A DNA stretch of 64,000 nt from Spongiimicrobium salis (lineage in GTDB: Bacteria; Bacteroidota; Bacteroidia; Flavobacteriales; Flavobacteriaceae), in contig NZ_JBHEQA010000002.1 of the NCBI RefSeq assembly GCF_043678055.1, positions 806,001-870,000 of the forward strand. The letters run 5' to 3'. Positions within the stretch are counted from its first letter, which is position 1; each line of letters begins with the position of its first letter. Shown here one piece after another: positions 51,410 to 61,211 of this stretch. The notes under the pieces are model-generated. The model was not told the origin of the DNA. It ran no database searches and saw only the letters and a program-made list of their open reading frames with translations. The position numbers and the translations under genes were made by a program.

Positions 51410-52521
51410 TGTTTTTTAAGTATTAGGTCTACCTTAAATTTTGTAATATCCCTATCAATATGCAGTTGATGGGAGTCTGGATATATCAATAGCAATCTAC
51501 GTTTTAAATTCTCTAATCCAATTCCTTTCTCTTCTTCACTTTCCGAATCATCAAAGTTGTTTTCAATAAAAAAATGGATTTGCTTTTGGTCACTGTACAA
51601 CTTAATCTGTACATATGCACCATTCGTCAACTTCTCTACCCCATGTTTAAAGGCATTTTCCAAAAGGATGATAAATAATAAAGGAGCTATTTCATCGTCA
51701 GGCAAAACATGATGTTCAAACTGAATACTGACATTTTTTTGATGTCGAATCTCATGAAGTGCAATATAATTTTTTAAGTAGGTGATTTCTTCCGAAAGTT
51801 TCACACGTTCATTTTTGCCCTCATAAATCGTATAGCGCATCATATCGGACAATTTCAAAATCACTTCAGGTGCCTTTTCGGAATGTTTTACCGTCAAGGC
51901 GTACAAATTGTTCAAAGTATTAAAAAAGAAATGGGGATTCACCTGACTCTTCAAAAGTTCCAGTTCTGCTTTGGATTTTTCTGACTTAATCGTATTAAAC
52001 CACTTCCATTGTTCGTATAACCATATCCCAATTAGGATTGGAATAGGTAGTATTAAAAGGTTGAAAGCTCTTTGATGATACAGTATTTCATAATTTTCCT
52101 GAAGTCTCAGGTAAAAAAAATAAGCCAAAATTAAGCCATAGCCTACTAAGATCAATACTTTGTATTTTATAAAAAAAGAAGGAAAGAAAAGATAGGAAAC
52201 TCCTAACCAAAAGAGCACCATAAGGAAAATAACTATGGGATGATCAGGAATCTTAAAATAATCATCCGCTCCAAATATCATAAAGGAAATGACAAACAAT
52301 ACCAGAATTTTAATCAGTAGACTCTTCTTCCCTTTGATATATTTAAAATGATGTAATCCAAAAGAGACGAGTAGCCACCAAAACCCAAAAATAAGTGCGG
52401 TTTCCAAAGGTTCATCTTTGGGAATTCGGATAAATCCCACATAGGATAGGCATAAGACTACTAGCCCTACTATAATTGCTCCTAACCCATAGGCTATATA
52501 ATTTTTCAGAAAACGTATCAT
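51406..52521 (-). CDS. LytS-type sensor histidine kinase
   Basis: This 371-residue membrane protein has five or six transmembrane helices (about 10-170). The His_kinase domain follows with the conserved SQVNPHFFFNTLNNLYAL (H about residue 196) and the ATPase motif LLENAFKHGVEKL plus GIGLENLKRRL. It phosphorylates the overlapping LytTR regulator. It is divergent from the ABC-transporter operon across a 201-bp gap that carries promoters on both strands. Confidence 0.93.
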   Translation of the reverse strand: MIRFLKNYIAYGLGAIIVGLVVLCLSYVGFIRIPKDEPLETALIFGFWWLLVSFGLHHFKYIKGKKSLLIKILVLFVISFMIFGADDYFKIPDHPIVIFLMVLFWLGVSYLFFPSFFIKYKVLILVGYGLILAYFFYLRLQENYEILYHQRAFNLLILPIPILIGIWLYEQWKWFNTIKSEKSKAELELLKSQVNPHFFFNTLNNLYALTVKHSEKAPEVILKLSDMMRYTIYEGKNERVKLSEEITYLKNYIALHEIRHQKNVSIQFEHHVLPDDEIAPLLFIILLENAFKHGVEKLTNGAYVQIKLYSDQKQIHFFIENNFDDSESEEEKGIGLENLKRRLLLIYPDSHQLHIDRDITKFKVDLILKKQ

Positions 52522-52525
52522 ATCC

Positions 52526-52556
52526 CAAAATTACAGTTGTAAAATTGGCAGCGCAA
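52526..52556 (-). promoter_or_regulatory. Consensus promoter of the LytS/LytTR operon
   Basis: On the minus strand TTG (52556-52554) is followed after 20 bp by an exact TAATTTTG -7 box (52533-52526). The implied start site falls at or very near the ATG at 52521, so the transcript may be leaderless or the true start codon may be further in. Confidence 0.55.
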
Positions 52557-52696
52557 ACAAATTGACAAATAGCATCAATTTTTGCATCAACGACCTGCTT
52601 TCTTCCACAAGATTCCTTTCATATGTCCTAGAGCACCTTCCATGTACAAAAGAGTGACAGAAATCAATTTTATTAGTAAACGTTGATGTTCAAAAA

Positions 52697-52704
52697 TAGA
52701 TTTG
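52697..52704 (+). promoter_or_regulatory. -7 element of the ABC/M1 operon
   Basis: TAGATTTG matches TAnnTTTG exactly and lies 18 bp before the ABC ATPase start. No TTG is present at the usual distance, so an activator may be required. Confidence 0.45.
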
Positions 52705-52722
52705 TCATAAAATATCAAACCA

Positions 52723-53613
52723 ATGAATACACTTAAAATTACGAACTTGTCAAAAACATATCCCAATGGAGTAAAAGCTTTGGATGCCATTGACTTGGAC
52801 ATTACCAATGGGATGTTTGGTCTTCTAGGCGCCAATGGCGCAGGAAAATCCAGTTTAATGCGTACTATTGCTGCGCTTCAAGAGCCTTCCTCCGGTGTAG
52901 TCCTATTCAATAACACTGATATTATTCAGACACCTCAAGAAGTTAGAAAGCATTTGGGATATTTACCTCAAGAATTTGGTGTCTATCCTAAAATATCTGC
53001 ACAAAAACTTTTAGAACATTTGGCCATTTTAAAGGGTGTTTTGAACAAAAAGGAACGTAAGACCCAAGTAAAGGCCCTACTACAGCAAACCAATTTATAC
53101 CAACACCGTAAAAAATCGGTATACACCTTTTCCGGGGGAATGAAACAACGTTTTGGAATTGCCCAAGCGCTACTTGCCAATCCGCAACTTATTATAGTGG
53201 ATGAACCCACAGCAGGTTTAGATCCAGAAGAACGGAACCGGTTTTTAAATCTTCTTAGTGAGATTGGTCAAAACATCATTGTCATCCTTTCTACGCATAT
53301 TGTTGAAGACATCAAAGAACTATGTACTCAAATGGCAATTTTGGCGGAAGGTAAAATTATAGCAAAAGGACATCCCAATGCTTTGGTCCAAACGATTTCC
53401 AATAAGGTATGGAGTAAGATTATCCCTAAGGAAGCATTGAACGTTTATCAAGAAAACTATCAAGTGATTTCCACAAGACTTATTGCCAGCGAAACCCAAA
53501 TCAAAGTATTGTCAGAAACAGCCCCTGGTCCTGATTTTAATTCGGTCAATGCTGGATTGGAGGACTATTATTTTACTCAAATGTATTTTCACCATACTAT
53601 AAAAAACGACTAA
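52723..53613 (+). CDS. ABC transporter ATP-binding protein
   Basis: This 296-residue ATPase has the Walker A GANGAGKSSLMRTI (about residue 35), the Q-loop YLPQEFGVYP, the signature FSGGMKQRFGIAQ and the Walker B LIIVDEPTAGLDPEE. It belongs to the exporter-type ABC-2 group. Its gene ends 1 bp before the permease/peptidase fusion gene, so the two form one transporter. The substrate is unknown. Confidence 0.93.
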   Translation: MNTLKITNLSKTYPNGVKALDAIDLDITNGMFGLLGANGAGKSSLMRTIAALQEPSSGVVLFNNTDIIQTPQEVRKHLGYLPQEFGVYPKISAQKLLEHLAILKGVLNKKERKTQVKALLQQTNLYQHRKKSVYTFSGGMKQRFGIAQALLANPQLIIVDEPTAGLDPEERNRFLNLLSEIGQNIIVILSTHIVEDIKELCTQMAILAEGKIIAKGHPNALVQTISNKVWSKIIPKEALNVYQENYQVISTRLIASETQIKVLSETAPGPDFNSVNAGLEDYYFTQMYFHHTIKND

Positions 53614-53614
53614 T

Positions 53615-56600
53615 ATGCTACGATTATTACTAGGTTTTGAAGCATTATACCAATCAAAACAACGTGCCCTGCCTTTACTTGCAATCATTTTTGGTTTTTT
53701 TGGTTTTTTTGTCGGAGGCGTAGGTCAAGCTCCCGCTTTAGTAGACTTTAATTCCGCCTATCAAATCAGTTATTACACGAGTACTTTTTCTTTGTCAAGT
53801 GTTTTTATTATCATGTTCTTTTCAGTCAGCGGAGTACTTCGGGACAGCAATTATCAAATGGATGTACTCATTTACAGTACTTCCCTCAAAAAAGGATATT
53901 TTTTCTGGAGCCGCTTTATAGGTATATTTTTATTCAGTGTTCTCGCATTTAGCCTTTTTTTACCTGGGTTTTTAATGGGGTTATCCATTTCTGATCTAGA
54001 TTCTTCCCGGATTGCTCCTTTTGAAATAAAAAAATATTTGTGGGTATTCTTTGTCATTATTGTGCCTAACATTTTCATTTGTACATCGCTTATTTTTTCA
54101 GTCAGCATTCTTTCAAAAAATGCACTTGCCACATACTCCAGTGCCGTATTGATTTATATTTTATACTTCTTAAGTGCATTTTATTCCAATTCCCCTTTAC
54201 TCGCTGCTTCAGTACCGGCATCGCCAAGTCAAATGACTGTTGCGGCACTGGCAGACCCTTTTTCCATAACTACTTTTTATGAACATACTCAATTCTGGAC
54301 TCCTGCAGATAAAAACAAAAACATGTTATCTTTTAGTGGTTTATATTTCTGGAACAGAGTACTTTGGACCGTATTCTCTTTTTTACTTTTAGCAGGGACC
54401 TACCGTTTGTTTTCCTATAGAAAATCGCTTCAGAAAATCAAGAAAAAGAAACTTGAGGCTATTGTGCAACCCCATGTTCTGGCTTATTTTTCTGTGTCCG
54501 CACATATAGATTTGAAAACCCAATGGCTATCTTTTTGGTCCTCCCTTTGGATAGACATCAAAGCCATTTTTAAAAGCCTTCCCTTTCTTGTCATCGTGTT
54601 GATTCTTTTTAGCAGTTCCGTTATGGAGTTATATTCAAGGATATTTGAAGGTGGTTCTTACGGTGATAGTTGGTATCCTTATACCAATTTGCTTATCGAA
54701 ATTGTTATGGAGCTTGTACCTATGCTCGGACTTATTCTTATTGTCTTTTACAGTGGAGAGTTAATTTGGCGAGCGCGAAACTACAAATTTGAGGGTATTC
54801 TGAACACCACCCCGGCCTTAAATTGGGTCTTTTTCTTATCCAAACTTGTAACTTTGCTCTTGCTTCCCGTATTTCTGATATTTACCGTAATTCTAGTTTG
54901 TATTGCTTTTCAGCTAACCAACGGACATTTTGATTTGGAAATAGGGCAATACCTCGCCCTCTTCTATTATTACGGTGTTCCAATGTACATTGCTGTAATG
55001 GTTGCTGTTTTCATTCAAGGAATACTCAACAATAAGTATTTGGGTATGGGGATTGCCGCCTTTGTATTGTTGTTTTTAAGCACTCCCCTTGCCAGTAATC
55101 TGGGGATTGAACACCCTATGCTTCGGATTGGAAGTTTTCCAAGACCCATATACTCCAATATGGCCGGTTATTCCATTCATACCCAAGCTTTTCATTCCTA
55201 TACGGTATATTGGTTCGCATTTGCAGCACTATTGTCTATCGTTGCTTTTAAAGTATGGAAACGTGGAATCATTGGTAGTGGTTATACCATAAAAAGTATA
55301 CATTTTAAAAATTGGAAACAATGGGAAGTGGTTAGTTTAAGTGTTGTTGTTCTTTTATTTTTAATAAGTGGATTTTTGCTCTATTCGGAATTAAATGTCA
55401 AACAAACCTATAGGAATTCTAATGATAGGCTAAATTATTCGGAAAATTACGAGCGTAATTTTAAAAAATATGACACTATTCCCAGACTGCATTATATTGA
55501 CCTTAAGACAGAAGTTGCCTTATACCCCAATACTGAAAAATATGCGGTTTTCGCCGATTATCAGTTAATCAACAAGAACAATGTTCCCGTAACCCATTTG
55601 TTTTTAACAGAACGAAATACCTTAGCAAAGGTCAGCGTAGCTAATGCAACTTTGATTCTTAAAGACACTGTCTTTGGTACCTACCTTTTTAAATTCAACA
55701 CTCCCATTCTTCCCAAAGAAAGGGCAAGATTACGTTATAATTTTGTAAAACAATCCTCTCCTTTTCAGATTGACAGACGCATCGTCAAAAATGGGACTTA
55801 TATACGGCATGAAGAATTTGAACCTGTCTTGGGGTATTATCGTTCCTATGAATTATTTGATTCTCATGAACGTAAAAAACGAGGCCTTCCTCCAAAAGAA
55901 GTGGAAACACTAAGGGATCAACACCTTTTTGACCCTAAAGTAGGTTATGGCAATATTTGGTTTGAAACTATTGTATCTACTTCCGGAAATCAAACGGCTC
56001 TAGCGCCTGGCAATCTTCAACGTCAATGGACAGAAAATGGGAGGAATTTCTTTCATTATAAATTCCCTGAAAAAAACGTGCCATCACTAGCTTACTTCTC
56101 TGCAGATTACACTTTAAAAAAAGATAAGTATCATGATATTTCATTGGAGTATTATTACGAAAATGGACACGAAATGAACCATAGTACCATAAATAACAGT
56201 ACTAAGAATACCTTGGCCTATTGCATAGATCAGTTTGGAAATTATACCTTAAACCACTTAAGAATTGCAGAGATTCCCTCTTATCACAGTTTTGGAGGTG
56301 CTGCACATCCCGGATTGATCAATATGGTGGAAGACAATTTATATCTCATCGACATTCGGGCGACTCCTACCTTTGATTTGGTCTCCAAACGCACCATACA
56401 TGAAGTTGCACATCAGTGGTGGGGTATGATCCTGACGCCAAAAAATGTGGAAGGAGCTGCTTTTTTTGTCGAAGGTTTTGCGAAATATACCGAAAGTATA
56501 GTCTTGGAAAAAATGTATGGAAAAGGCGCTTTGTGGCAGCTCAATAAACAATCCAATAATAGCTATTTCAGTGGTCGTACCTTTGCTACCGCTAAGGAAC

Positions 56601-57178
56601 CTCCCATGTATTTGGAAGATGGAGAATACTATCTGGCCTATGGAAAGAGTAGTCTTATTCTACAATCGCTTCGAGATCTCATTGGAGAAACCAAGTTAAA
56701 TACCGTATTGAAAACACTTACACAACGGCATGGCATGGAAGATGAGTATGAGGTACATACACTAGAGTTTATGGAGGAACTCTATAAAGAAACACCTTTG
56801 GAATATCATAAACTTGTAGACGACTGGATGAAGGAAGTGATACGCTATGATCTTGCTATTGGAGATACTTCTTATAAGCAATTGGCCAATGGAAATTATG
56901 AGCTTAGTATAGCGCTCCAAGCAAAACGTTTTAAACAATTGAACAATGGTGAAGAAAAAGAGATTCCCATTAATGAACCCATACAAATTGGGCTCTTTAA
57001 AGAACACCCCAAGTCTTTACAGACAGAGGATACGCCTATTTATTTAAAAGCGCATATCATAAACAAAGCAGAGACCCTGTTAAAAATAGAAGTTGAAACA
57101 CTTCCTAAAATGATTGCCATAGATCCTTTTTTAACACGTATAGATCGAGTATTCATCGATAATATAAAGGAACTCTAA
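53615..57178 (+). CDS. ABC-2-type permease fused to M1-family aminopeptidase domain
   Basis: This 1187-residue protein has about 12 transmembrane helices in its first 590 residues, in two sets resembling ABC-2 permease halves. The C-terminal half (about 620-1187) is an M1 metallopeptidase domain. It carries the zinc motif HEVAHQWWG (about 929-937), the third ligand Glu in FFVEGFAKYTE 18 residues later, and a Tyr in YYLAYGKSS (about 1010). The substrate-anchoring GxMEN motif of classical aminopeptidases is replaced by FGGAAHPGLINMVEDN, so exopeptidase specificity may differ. Such fusions are known in Bacteroidetes. The domain probably faces the periplasm and may process a peptide moved by the transporter. 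Confidence 0.87.
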   Translation: MLRLLLGFEALYQSKQRALPLLAIIFGFFGFFVGGVGQAPALVDFNSAYQISYYTSTFSLSSVFIIMFFSVSGVLRDSNYQMDVLIYSTSLKKGYFFWSRFIGIFLFSVLAFSLFLPGFLMGLSISDLDSSRIAPFEIKKYLWVFFVIIVPNIFICTSLIFSVSILSKNALATYSSAVLIYILYFLSAFYSNSPLLAASVPASPSQMTVAALADPFSITTFYEHTQFWTPADKNKNMLSFSGLYFWNRVLWTVFSFLLLAGTYRLFSYRKSLQKIKKKKLEAIVQPHVLAYFSVSAHIDLKTQWLSFWSSLWIDIKAIFKSLPFLVIVLILFSSSVMELYSRIFEGGSYGDSWYPYTNLLIEIVMELVPMLGLILIVFYSGELIWRARNYKFEGILNTTPALNWVFFLSKLVTLLLLPVFLIFTVILVCIAFQLTNGHFDLEIGQYLALFYYYGVPMYIAVMVAVFIQGILNNKYLGMGIAAFVLLFLSTPLASNLGIEHPMLRIGSFPRPIYSNMAGYSIHTQAFHSYTVYWFAFAALLSIVAFKVWKRGIIGSGYTIKSIHFKNWKQWEVVSLSVVVLLFLISGFLLYSELNVKQTYRNSNDRLNYSENYERNFKKYDTIPRLHYIDLKTEVALYPNTEKYAVFADYQLINKNNVPVTHLFLTERNTLAKVSVANATLILKDTVFGTYLFKFNTPILPKERARLRYNFVKQSSPFQIDRRIVKNGTYIRHEEFEPVLGYYRSYELFDSHERKKRGLPPKEVETLRDQHLFDPKVGYGNIWFETIVSTSGNQTALAPGNLQRQWTENGRNFFHYKFPEKNVPSLAYFSADYTLKKDKYHDISLEYYYENGHEMNHSTINNSTKNTLAYCIDQFGNYTLNHLRIAEIPSYHSFGGAAHPGLINMVEDNLYLIDIRATPTFDLVSKRTIHEVAHQWWGMILTPKNVEGAAFFVEGFAKYTESIVLEKMYGKGALWQLNKQSNNSYFSGRTFATAKEPPMYLEDGEYYLAYGKSSLILQSLRDLIGETKLNTVLKTLTQRHGMEDEYEVHTLEFMEELYKETPLEYHKLVDDWMKEVIRYDLAIGDTSYKQLANGNYELSIALQAKRFKQLNNGEEKEIPINEPIQIGLFKEHPKSLQTEDTPIYLKAHIINKAETLLKIEVETLPKMIAIDPFLTRIDRVFIDNIKEL

Positions 57179-57198
57179 AGAAAACCCAAATACCCATC

Positions 57199-57229
57199 TT
57201 GCCAGTATAGGTATATCCTGTACTGGCAA
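57199..57229. terminator. Stem-loop after the ABC/M1 operon
   Basis: TTGCCAGTATAGG (57199-57211) pairs with CCTGTACTGGCAA (57217-57229) in a 13-bp stem with one G-U pair and a 5-nt loop. It lies 21 bp after the stop. No T-run follows, so it may be a rho-dependent or mRNA-stabilising structure. Confidence 0.45.
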
Positions 57230-57307
57230 TCCTATGGAGTATTGATATTGCCCTAAATATATCCTTAATAGCAAGTTTCTGTACTGAGATCTCTATAGAA
57301 TCCTCTA

Positions 57308-57808
57308 TCATTTGTGTATATCTCTCGCCATTCTTTTCGCAATGACATAATCCAATCCAAAACGACCAGAGCCCAAAACCAAACTATAGAGCATTACCCA
57401 TAAAAACCCCAATGCAGGAAGCATCCCCCATACTCCCTGATCCCATTTTTGAAAAAATACGGCCACCATCATCGTACAGCCGATAAAAAAGGCTGCTACC
57501 CTAGTCTTAAGACCCAAGGCTAGAAACAGACCACCGATGGCTTCACTAGCCGCACCGAGCCATGCAAAAAGGACGGGGCTTAGGGCAAAGACTCCGCCAT
57601 ATGACGCAATATCCTCCACAAACCAATCCGAAACTTCAAATAGGGATAAGTTTTTATCTGAAGGAGTCCATGGCATTCCAAATTTGGAAGCCCCAAAATC
57701 AAGAGCCAATAGAAGTCCGCAGCACAGCCGTGGTATTGCCAATATACCATCGTTTAGAAGCGTGTTTTGCAAGACTGGTGTTAGTACTTTTTTAAATAGC
57801 GTTTTCAT
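57308..57808 (-). CDS. DoxX-family membrane protein
   Basis: This 166-residue protein has four hydrophobic helices and the DoxX pattern: LRLCCGLLLALDFGASKFG-like start (PRLCCGLLLALDFGASKFG), GGVFALSPVLFAWLGAASEA, IGGLFLALGLKTRVAAFFIG and KWDQGVWGMLPALGFLW. DoxX proteins are linked to redox or respiratory-stress functions. It is convergent with the ABC/M1 operon and follows a membrane AraC gene's stop by 112 bp on the same strand. Confidence 0.82.
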   Translation of the reverse strand: MKTLFKKVLTPVLQNTLLNDGILAIPRLCCGLLLALDFGASKFGMPWTPSDKNLSLFEVSDWFVEDIASYGGVFALSPVLFAWLGAASEAIGGLFLALGLKTRVAAFFIGCTMMVAVFFQKWDQGVWGMLPALGFLWVMLYSLVLGSGRFGLDYVIAKRMARDIHK

Positions 57809-57920
57809 TTTTAACTGTTTTTATTTCGCTTTTCAAAATTGCGAAACAAAGCCGCTACCAGGGATTCAATTCGTGAAAATGAAGGCTCACCCACGAATTG
57901 AGACTCCTTAAACGAAGTAA

Positions 57921-59129
57921 CTATTTTAACGTATTGATAAATTCAGATGGAGAAGTTCCTACCATTTTTCTAAAGACCCTATTGAAGGTGGCCTTACTAT
58001 TAAACCCGCATTCATACGCTATTCCACTCAGCGATAATTCAAGGTGTTTCTTTTCGCGAAGCATTTGTTTTACGGCTGTAATGCGATATCCATTTACAAA
58101 ATCATTAAACTTCAGGTGGAAACCCTTATTAATGACTACCGAAAGTTCTTCGCGGGACATTCCCAATTCCTTTGCCAAACTTACCAAAGTCAAATCAGGA
58201 TTTAAATAGGGGCTTGCGTTTTGAAAATACCTGTTGATTACTTCTTTCTTGGCTTTCAATTTTTCCGATATGCCTCTTCCTTCCCCGTCCTCTTTTTTGG
58301 TATGCTCTGTCCTACTCCTTTTTTGAGTGAAGTTGAAATGATCATATTCCAGACCCAAACCTCTTAAATTATCGGTAACCGTAAAATATCCTTTCACGCC
58401 AATATAAATGATAGCAATGGTTGAAAAGAAATGATACCACCATTCCTGAGTCCAGCTTAAATCCAACATCACATCATTTACAAGGGTTTGTATGTTGTGG
58501 AAGACAAATAAGAACGTATAGATGTATAGAAAGTTTCGAAGCCAATTTAATTCCACTTTATAGGTATTTGAAAAGAAATCTTGTATTCTCATTCGGTACA
58601 TGAAGAAAAGCTGAAAGCTAAGGACCAAATAGGTCAACATTTGCAAGGTAGAAAATAGACCAACAATGGGATCTAAATAGGGCCACTGAAAATTAATTAC
58701 AAGAAATCCATTTTGTGCATTCCCAAAATCTGGCAAAGAGGCATCATAAACAAGAATAAACCCTTTTATTAAAAAATAAATTCCCCAGGGAATAAAGTGG
58801 GCGTAGTACTTTCTTTTAAATCTAAAGGTCGCACTTGTTATGGCCCGTACATAAAAATAAATTAGTGGCGCCATCAACATTGAAAGGTCAATTAAATAGT
58901 AATTGATCTTCGTATTTCTATAGGTATCGTACCAATCCATAAAACCAATGGTATAGGTAGTTCTATGATAGCAGGTTATTCCCAGAATCAATGCCAGTAT
59001 AATATCCGAAAGTAGCTTCTTTTGAAGGTACCTTCCAAAAAGCAAGAAGGCAAAAATTAAACCTTGCACAGATAAGATGAGTAATGGGGTGCTGTATATG
59101 TTAAAATTTGGAAAACTTAAGAAATACAT
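57921..59129 (-). CDS. Membrane-anchored AraC-family regulator
   Basis: This 402-residue protein has about seven transmembrane helices (about 10-250), a linker and an AraC-type HTH (about 300-402): LVSLAKELGMSREELSVVI, LSGIAYECGFNSKATFNRVF and GTSPSEFIN. The ATG at 59129 is preferred over a TTG two codons upstream. It lies upstream of doxX on the same strand and divergent from the thioredoxin-fold gene. Either could be its target. Confidence 0.85.
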   Translation of the reverse strand: MYFLSFPNFNIYSTPLLILSVQGLIFAFLLFGRYLQKKLLSDIILALILGITCYHRTTYTIGFMDWYDTYRNTKINYYLIDLSMLMAPLIYFYVRAITSATFRFKRKYYAHFIPWGIYFLIKGFILVYDASLPDFGNAQNGFLVINFQWPYLDPIVGLFSTLQMLTYLVLSFQLFFMYRMRIQDFFSNTYKVELNWLRNFLYIYTFLFVFHNIQTLVNDVMLDLSWTQEWWYHFFSTIAIIYIGVKGYFTVTDNLRGLGLEYDHFNFTQKRSRTEHTKKEDGEGRGISEKLKAKKEVINRYFQNASPYLNPDLTLVSLAKELGMSREELSVVINKGFHLKFNDFVNGYRITAVKQMLREKKHLELSLSGIAYECGFNSKATFNRVFRKMVGTSPSEFINTLK

Positions 59130-59267
59130 GTACAAGGCGTGGGTTTCATTATAAGGCTAAAAATAGGGGAAATATATCAGTATATTAAAGTACCGTATCG
59201 GGAAACGATCTTGTAATTATCAAAAAACAACGGTAAAACATCCATAAAATATGCATCTTAAGTACAT

Positions 59268-59302
59268 TTGTAAGGAATCCTATCTAAATAATACTAAATT
59301 TG
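59268..59302 (+). promoter_or_regulatory. Promoter of the thioredoxin-fold gene
   Basis: TTG (59268-59270) is followed after 24 bp by an exact TAAATTTG -7 box (59295-59302), 27 bp before the start codon. The spacing is 1 bp longer than usual. Confidence 0.45.
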
Positions 59303-59329
59303 CAATAATTCATTATTCAATACATCATT

Positions 59330-59953
59330 ATGCAACCCTTGATTCTTCATCACGAATCTATGCTTTCAGGAAATTTTAAGCGGTCTTCCGTGAATTTTTT
59401 ATTTGTATTTCAAGTCAATTGTCCGGGCTGTTTTTTGTACGGTATTCCACTAGTGAACGCATTGTACGAAGAATTTGGGAATGAGGTTTCCTTTTTAGGG
59501 CTATCTACGGCCTTTGAAGATTATAACTATAATACCTCGGACAATACCAAGGCGTTGATTTCAAATGGGGAACTTATTGGGGAAACCAAAAAAGCTTTAA
59601 AACAACATGGCTTAGATAGCTATCCAAATCCCCTTGTATTTCCTATTGCTATGGACAAAAAATCCGATGATTCCTTCAATTTTAAGGAAGCTGCCGAGCA
59701 AATTTGCCAAAGCAGTTCACGGTATCAAATGTCAAGCGAAGAGGAACAAATTCCATTTTTAAACCAAGTCATCCATTATCTAAAAAATCAGCCCCAGCTG
59801 TCATTGACCTTTACCCTTAATCAACTTAGAGGTACGCCAACATTTATTATTTTCAATGAAAATTATGATATGCTGTATCATCAATTTGGCCACGTAGAAT
59901 ACCAGACATTACAGTTGCAATTGAAAGAATGTCTTACCAAAACCAAACCATAA
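59330..59953 (+). CDS. Thioredoxin-fold (TlpA/peroxiredoxin-like) protein
   Basis: This 207-residue protein has a CPGC active site at residues 31-34 (FLFVFQVNCPGCFLYG), then FLGLSTAFEDYNYNT, and a C-terminal strand GTPTFIIFNENYDM with the conserved cis-proline region (RGTPTF). This is the thioredoxin fold of the TlpA/AhpC-TSA group. There is no signal peptide, so it is probably cytoplasmic. It may reduce a thiol or peroxide partner. It precedes uxuA by 69 bp on the same strand; a functional link is not clear. Confidence 0.82.
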   Translation: MQPLILHHESMLSGNFKRSSVNFLFVFQVNCPGCFLYGIPLVNALYEEFGNEVSFLGLSTAFEDYNYNTSDNTKALISNGELIGETKKALKQHGLDSYPNPLVFPIAMDKKSDDSFNFKEAAEQICQSSSRYQMSSEEEQIPFLNQVIHYLKNQPQLSLTFTLNQLRGTPTFIIFNENYDMLYHQFGHVEYQTLQLQLKECLTKTKP

Positions 59954-60022
59954 GTTCTCTTTAATACCTCTGGACCCAGATTTTAATTTTTATTTTTGTT
60001 TTAGGTAAAACAATGCCATAAA

Positions 60023-61204
60023 ATGAATAATCAACTCAAAATGATGGAACAGACTATGCGCTGGTTTGGGCCCAAAGATGTAGTATCCCTATCCGATATT
60101 CAACAAGCTGGGGCAACAGCTGTAGTTACTGCGCTTCATGAATACCCAAATGGTCAGGTATGGGATGTAGCGGCCATTAGGCAAAGAAAATCTATGATCG
60201 TCCAACATGGATTGAAATGGGCTGTTGTGGAAAGTGTTCCGATCCATGAAGATATCAAAACAAGAAGTGGAGACTTTGAAACCTATATCGATGCCTATAA
60301 AGAAACATTGATCAATTTGGCTTCTGAAGGCATCCGGACCGTCTGCTATAACTTTATGCCGGTTTTGGACTGGACCAGAACACATCTCTCCTACTCACTT
60401 GCACATGGAGGGAAAGCATTGCGTTTTGAGCCTATTGCCCTAGCCGCATTTGATTGTTTTATTCTGGAACGCGAGAATGCCAAGAAGGAGTATTCTCCCC
60501 ATATTTTGAAGGAGGCCGAAGCATATTTCTCCGAAATGACTCCAGAGCACAAAAAGGAGTTGATTCAAAATTGTATTGCCGGTTTGCCCGGGGCAGAAGA
60601 GGGATATACATTGAAGGACTTCCGGAATGCCTTACTTAGGTACAAGGATATTGCCCCTGAAAAACTTGCTGAACATTTGACCTTATTCTTGGAAGCAATT
60701 ATTCCTACTGCAGAAAAGTATGGAATACAGATGGCCATACACCCCGATGACCCCCCTTTTCCTATTTTCGGATTAGCCCGTGTAGTGAGCAGCTATAACG
60801 ACCTAAGCCGTATTGTGAACCACCCTCCTAGTCCTAGTAATGGCCTTACCTTTTGTACAGGCTCTCTGGGAGTTCGGGAGGATAATGACCTCACAAAGAT
60901 CATTGAGGACTTGGGGAAACATATTCATTTTGTACACTTAAGAAGCACAAAGCGCGATGGGATCGGGAATTTCTATGAAGCCAATCATCTAGAAGGCGAT
61001 GTACCCATGGTTTCTGTAATACAGATGCTTTTACAAGAACAATTGAAATCCAATAAAGTAATCCCAATGCGACCTGATCATGGACATCAACTTTTGGATG
61101 ATCTAAGTAAAAATACCAATCCTGGATACTCTGCTATTGGGAGGCTCAAAGGATTGGCCGAATTGCGAGGGGTTATGCATACGCTTGTTGAGCTTCAAAG
61201 ATAA
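60023..61204 (+). CDS. uxuA: Mannonate dehydratase
   Basis: This 393-residue enzyme has the UxuA pattern: MRWFGPKDVVSLSDIQQAGA, TALHEYPNGQVWDV, VVESVPIHEDIK, the metal-ligand region AIHPDDPPFPIFGLAR, and HFVHLRSTKRD near residue 315. It dehydrates D-mannonate to 2-keto-3-deoxygluconate in glucuronate breakdown. The ATG at 60023 is used; an ATG at 60041 is also possible. It is convergent with a GntP transporter gene, 7 bp apart at the ends, so the pair likely serves one sugar-acid pathway. Confidence 0.94.
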   Translation: MNNQLKMMEQTMRWFGPKDVVSLSDIQQAGATAVVTALHEYPNGQVWDVAAIRQRKSMIVQHGLKWAVVESVPIHEDIKTRSGDFETYIDAYKETLINLASEGIRTVCYNFMPVLDWTRTHLSYSLAHGGKALRFEPIALAAFDCFILERENAKKEYSPHILKEAEAYFSEMTPEHKKELIQNCIAGLPGAEEGYTLKDFRNALLRYKDIAPEKLAEHLTLFLEAIIPTAEKYGIQMAIHPDDPPFPIFGLARVVSSYNDLSRIVNHPPSPSNGLTFCTGSLGVREDNDLTKIIEDLGKHIHFVHLRSTKRDGIGNFYEANHLEGDVPMVSVIQMLLQEQLKSNKVIPMRPDHGHQLLDDLSKNTNPGYSAIGRLKGLAELRGVMHTLVELQR

Positions 61205-61211
61205 AGGGGGC

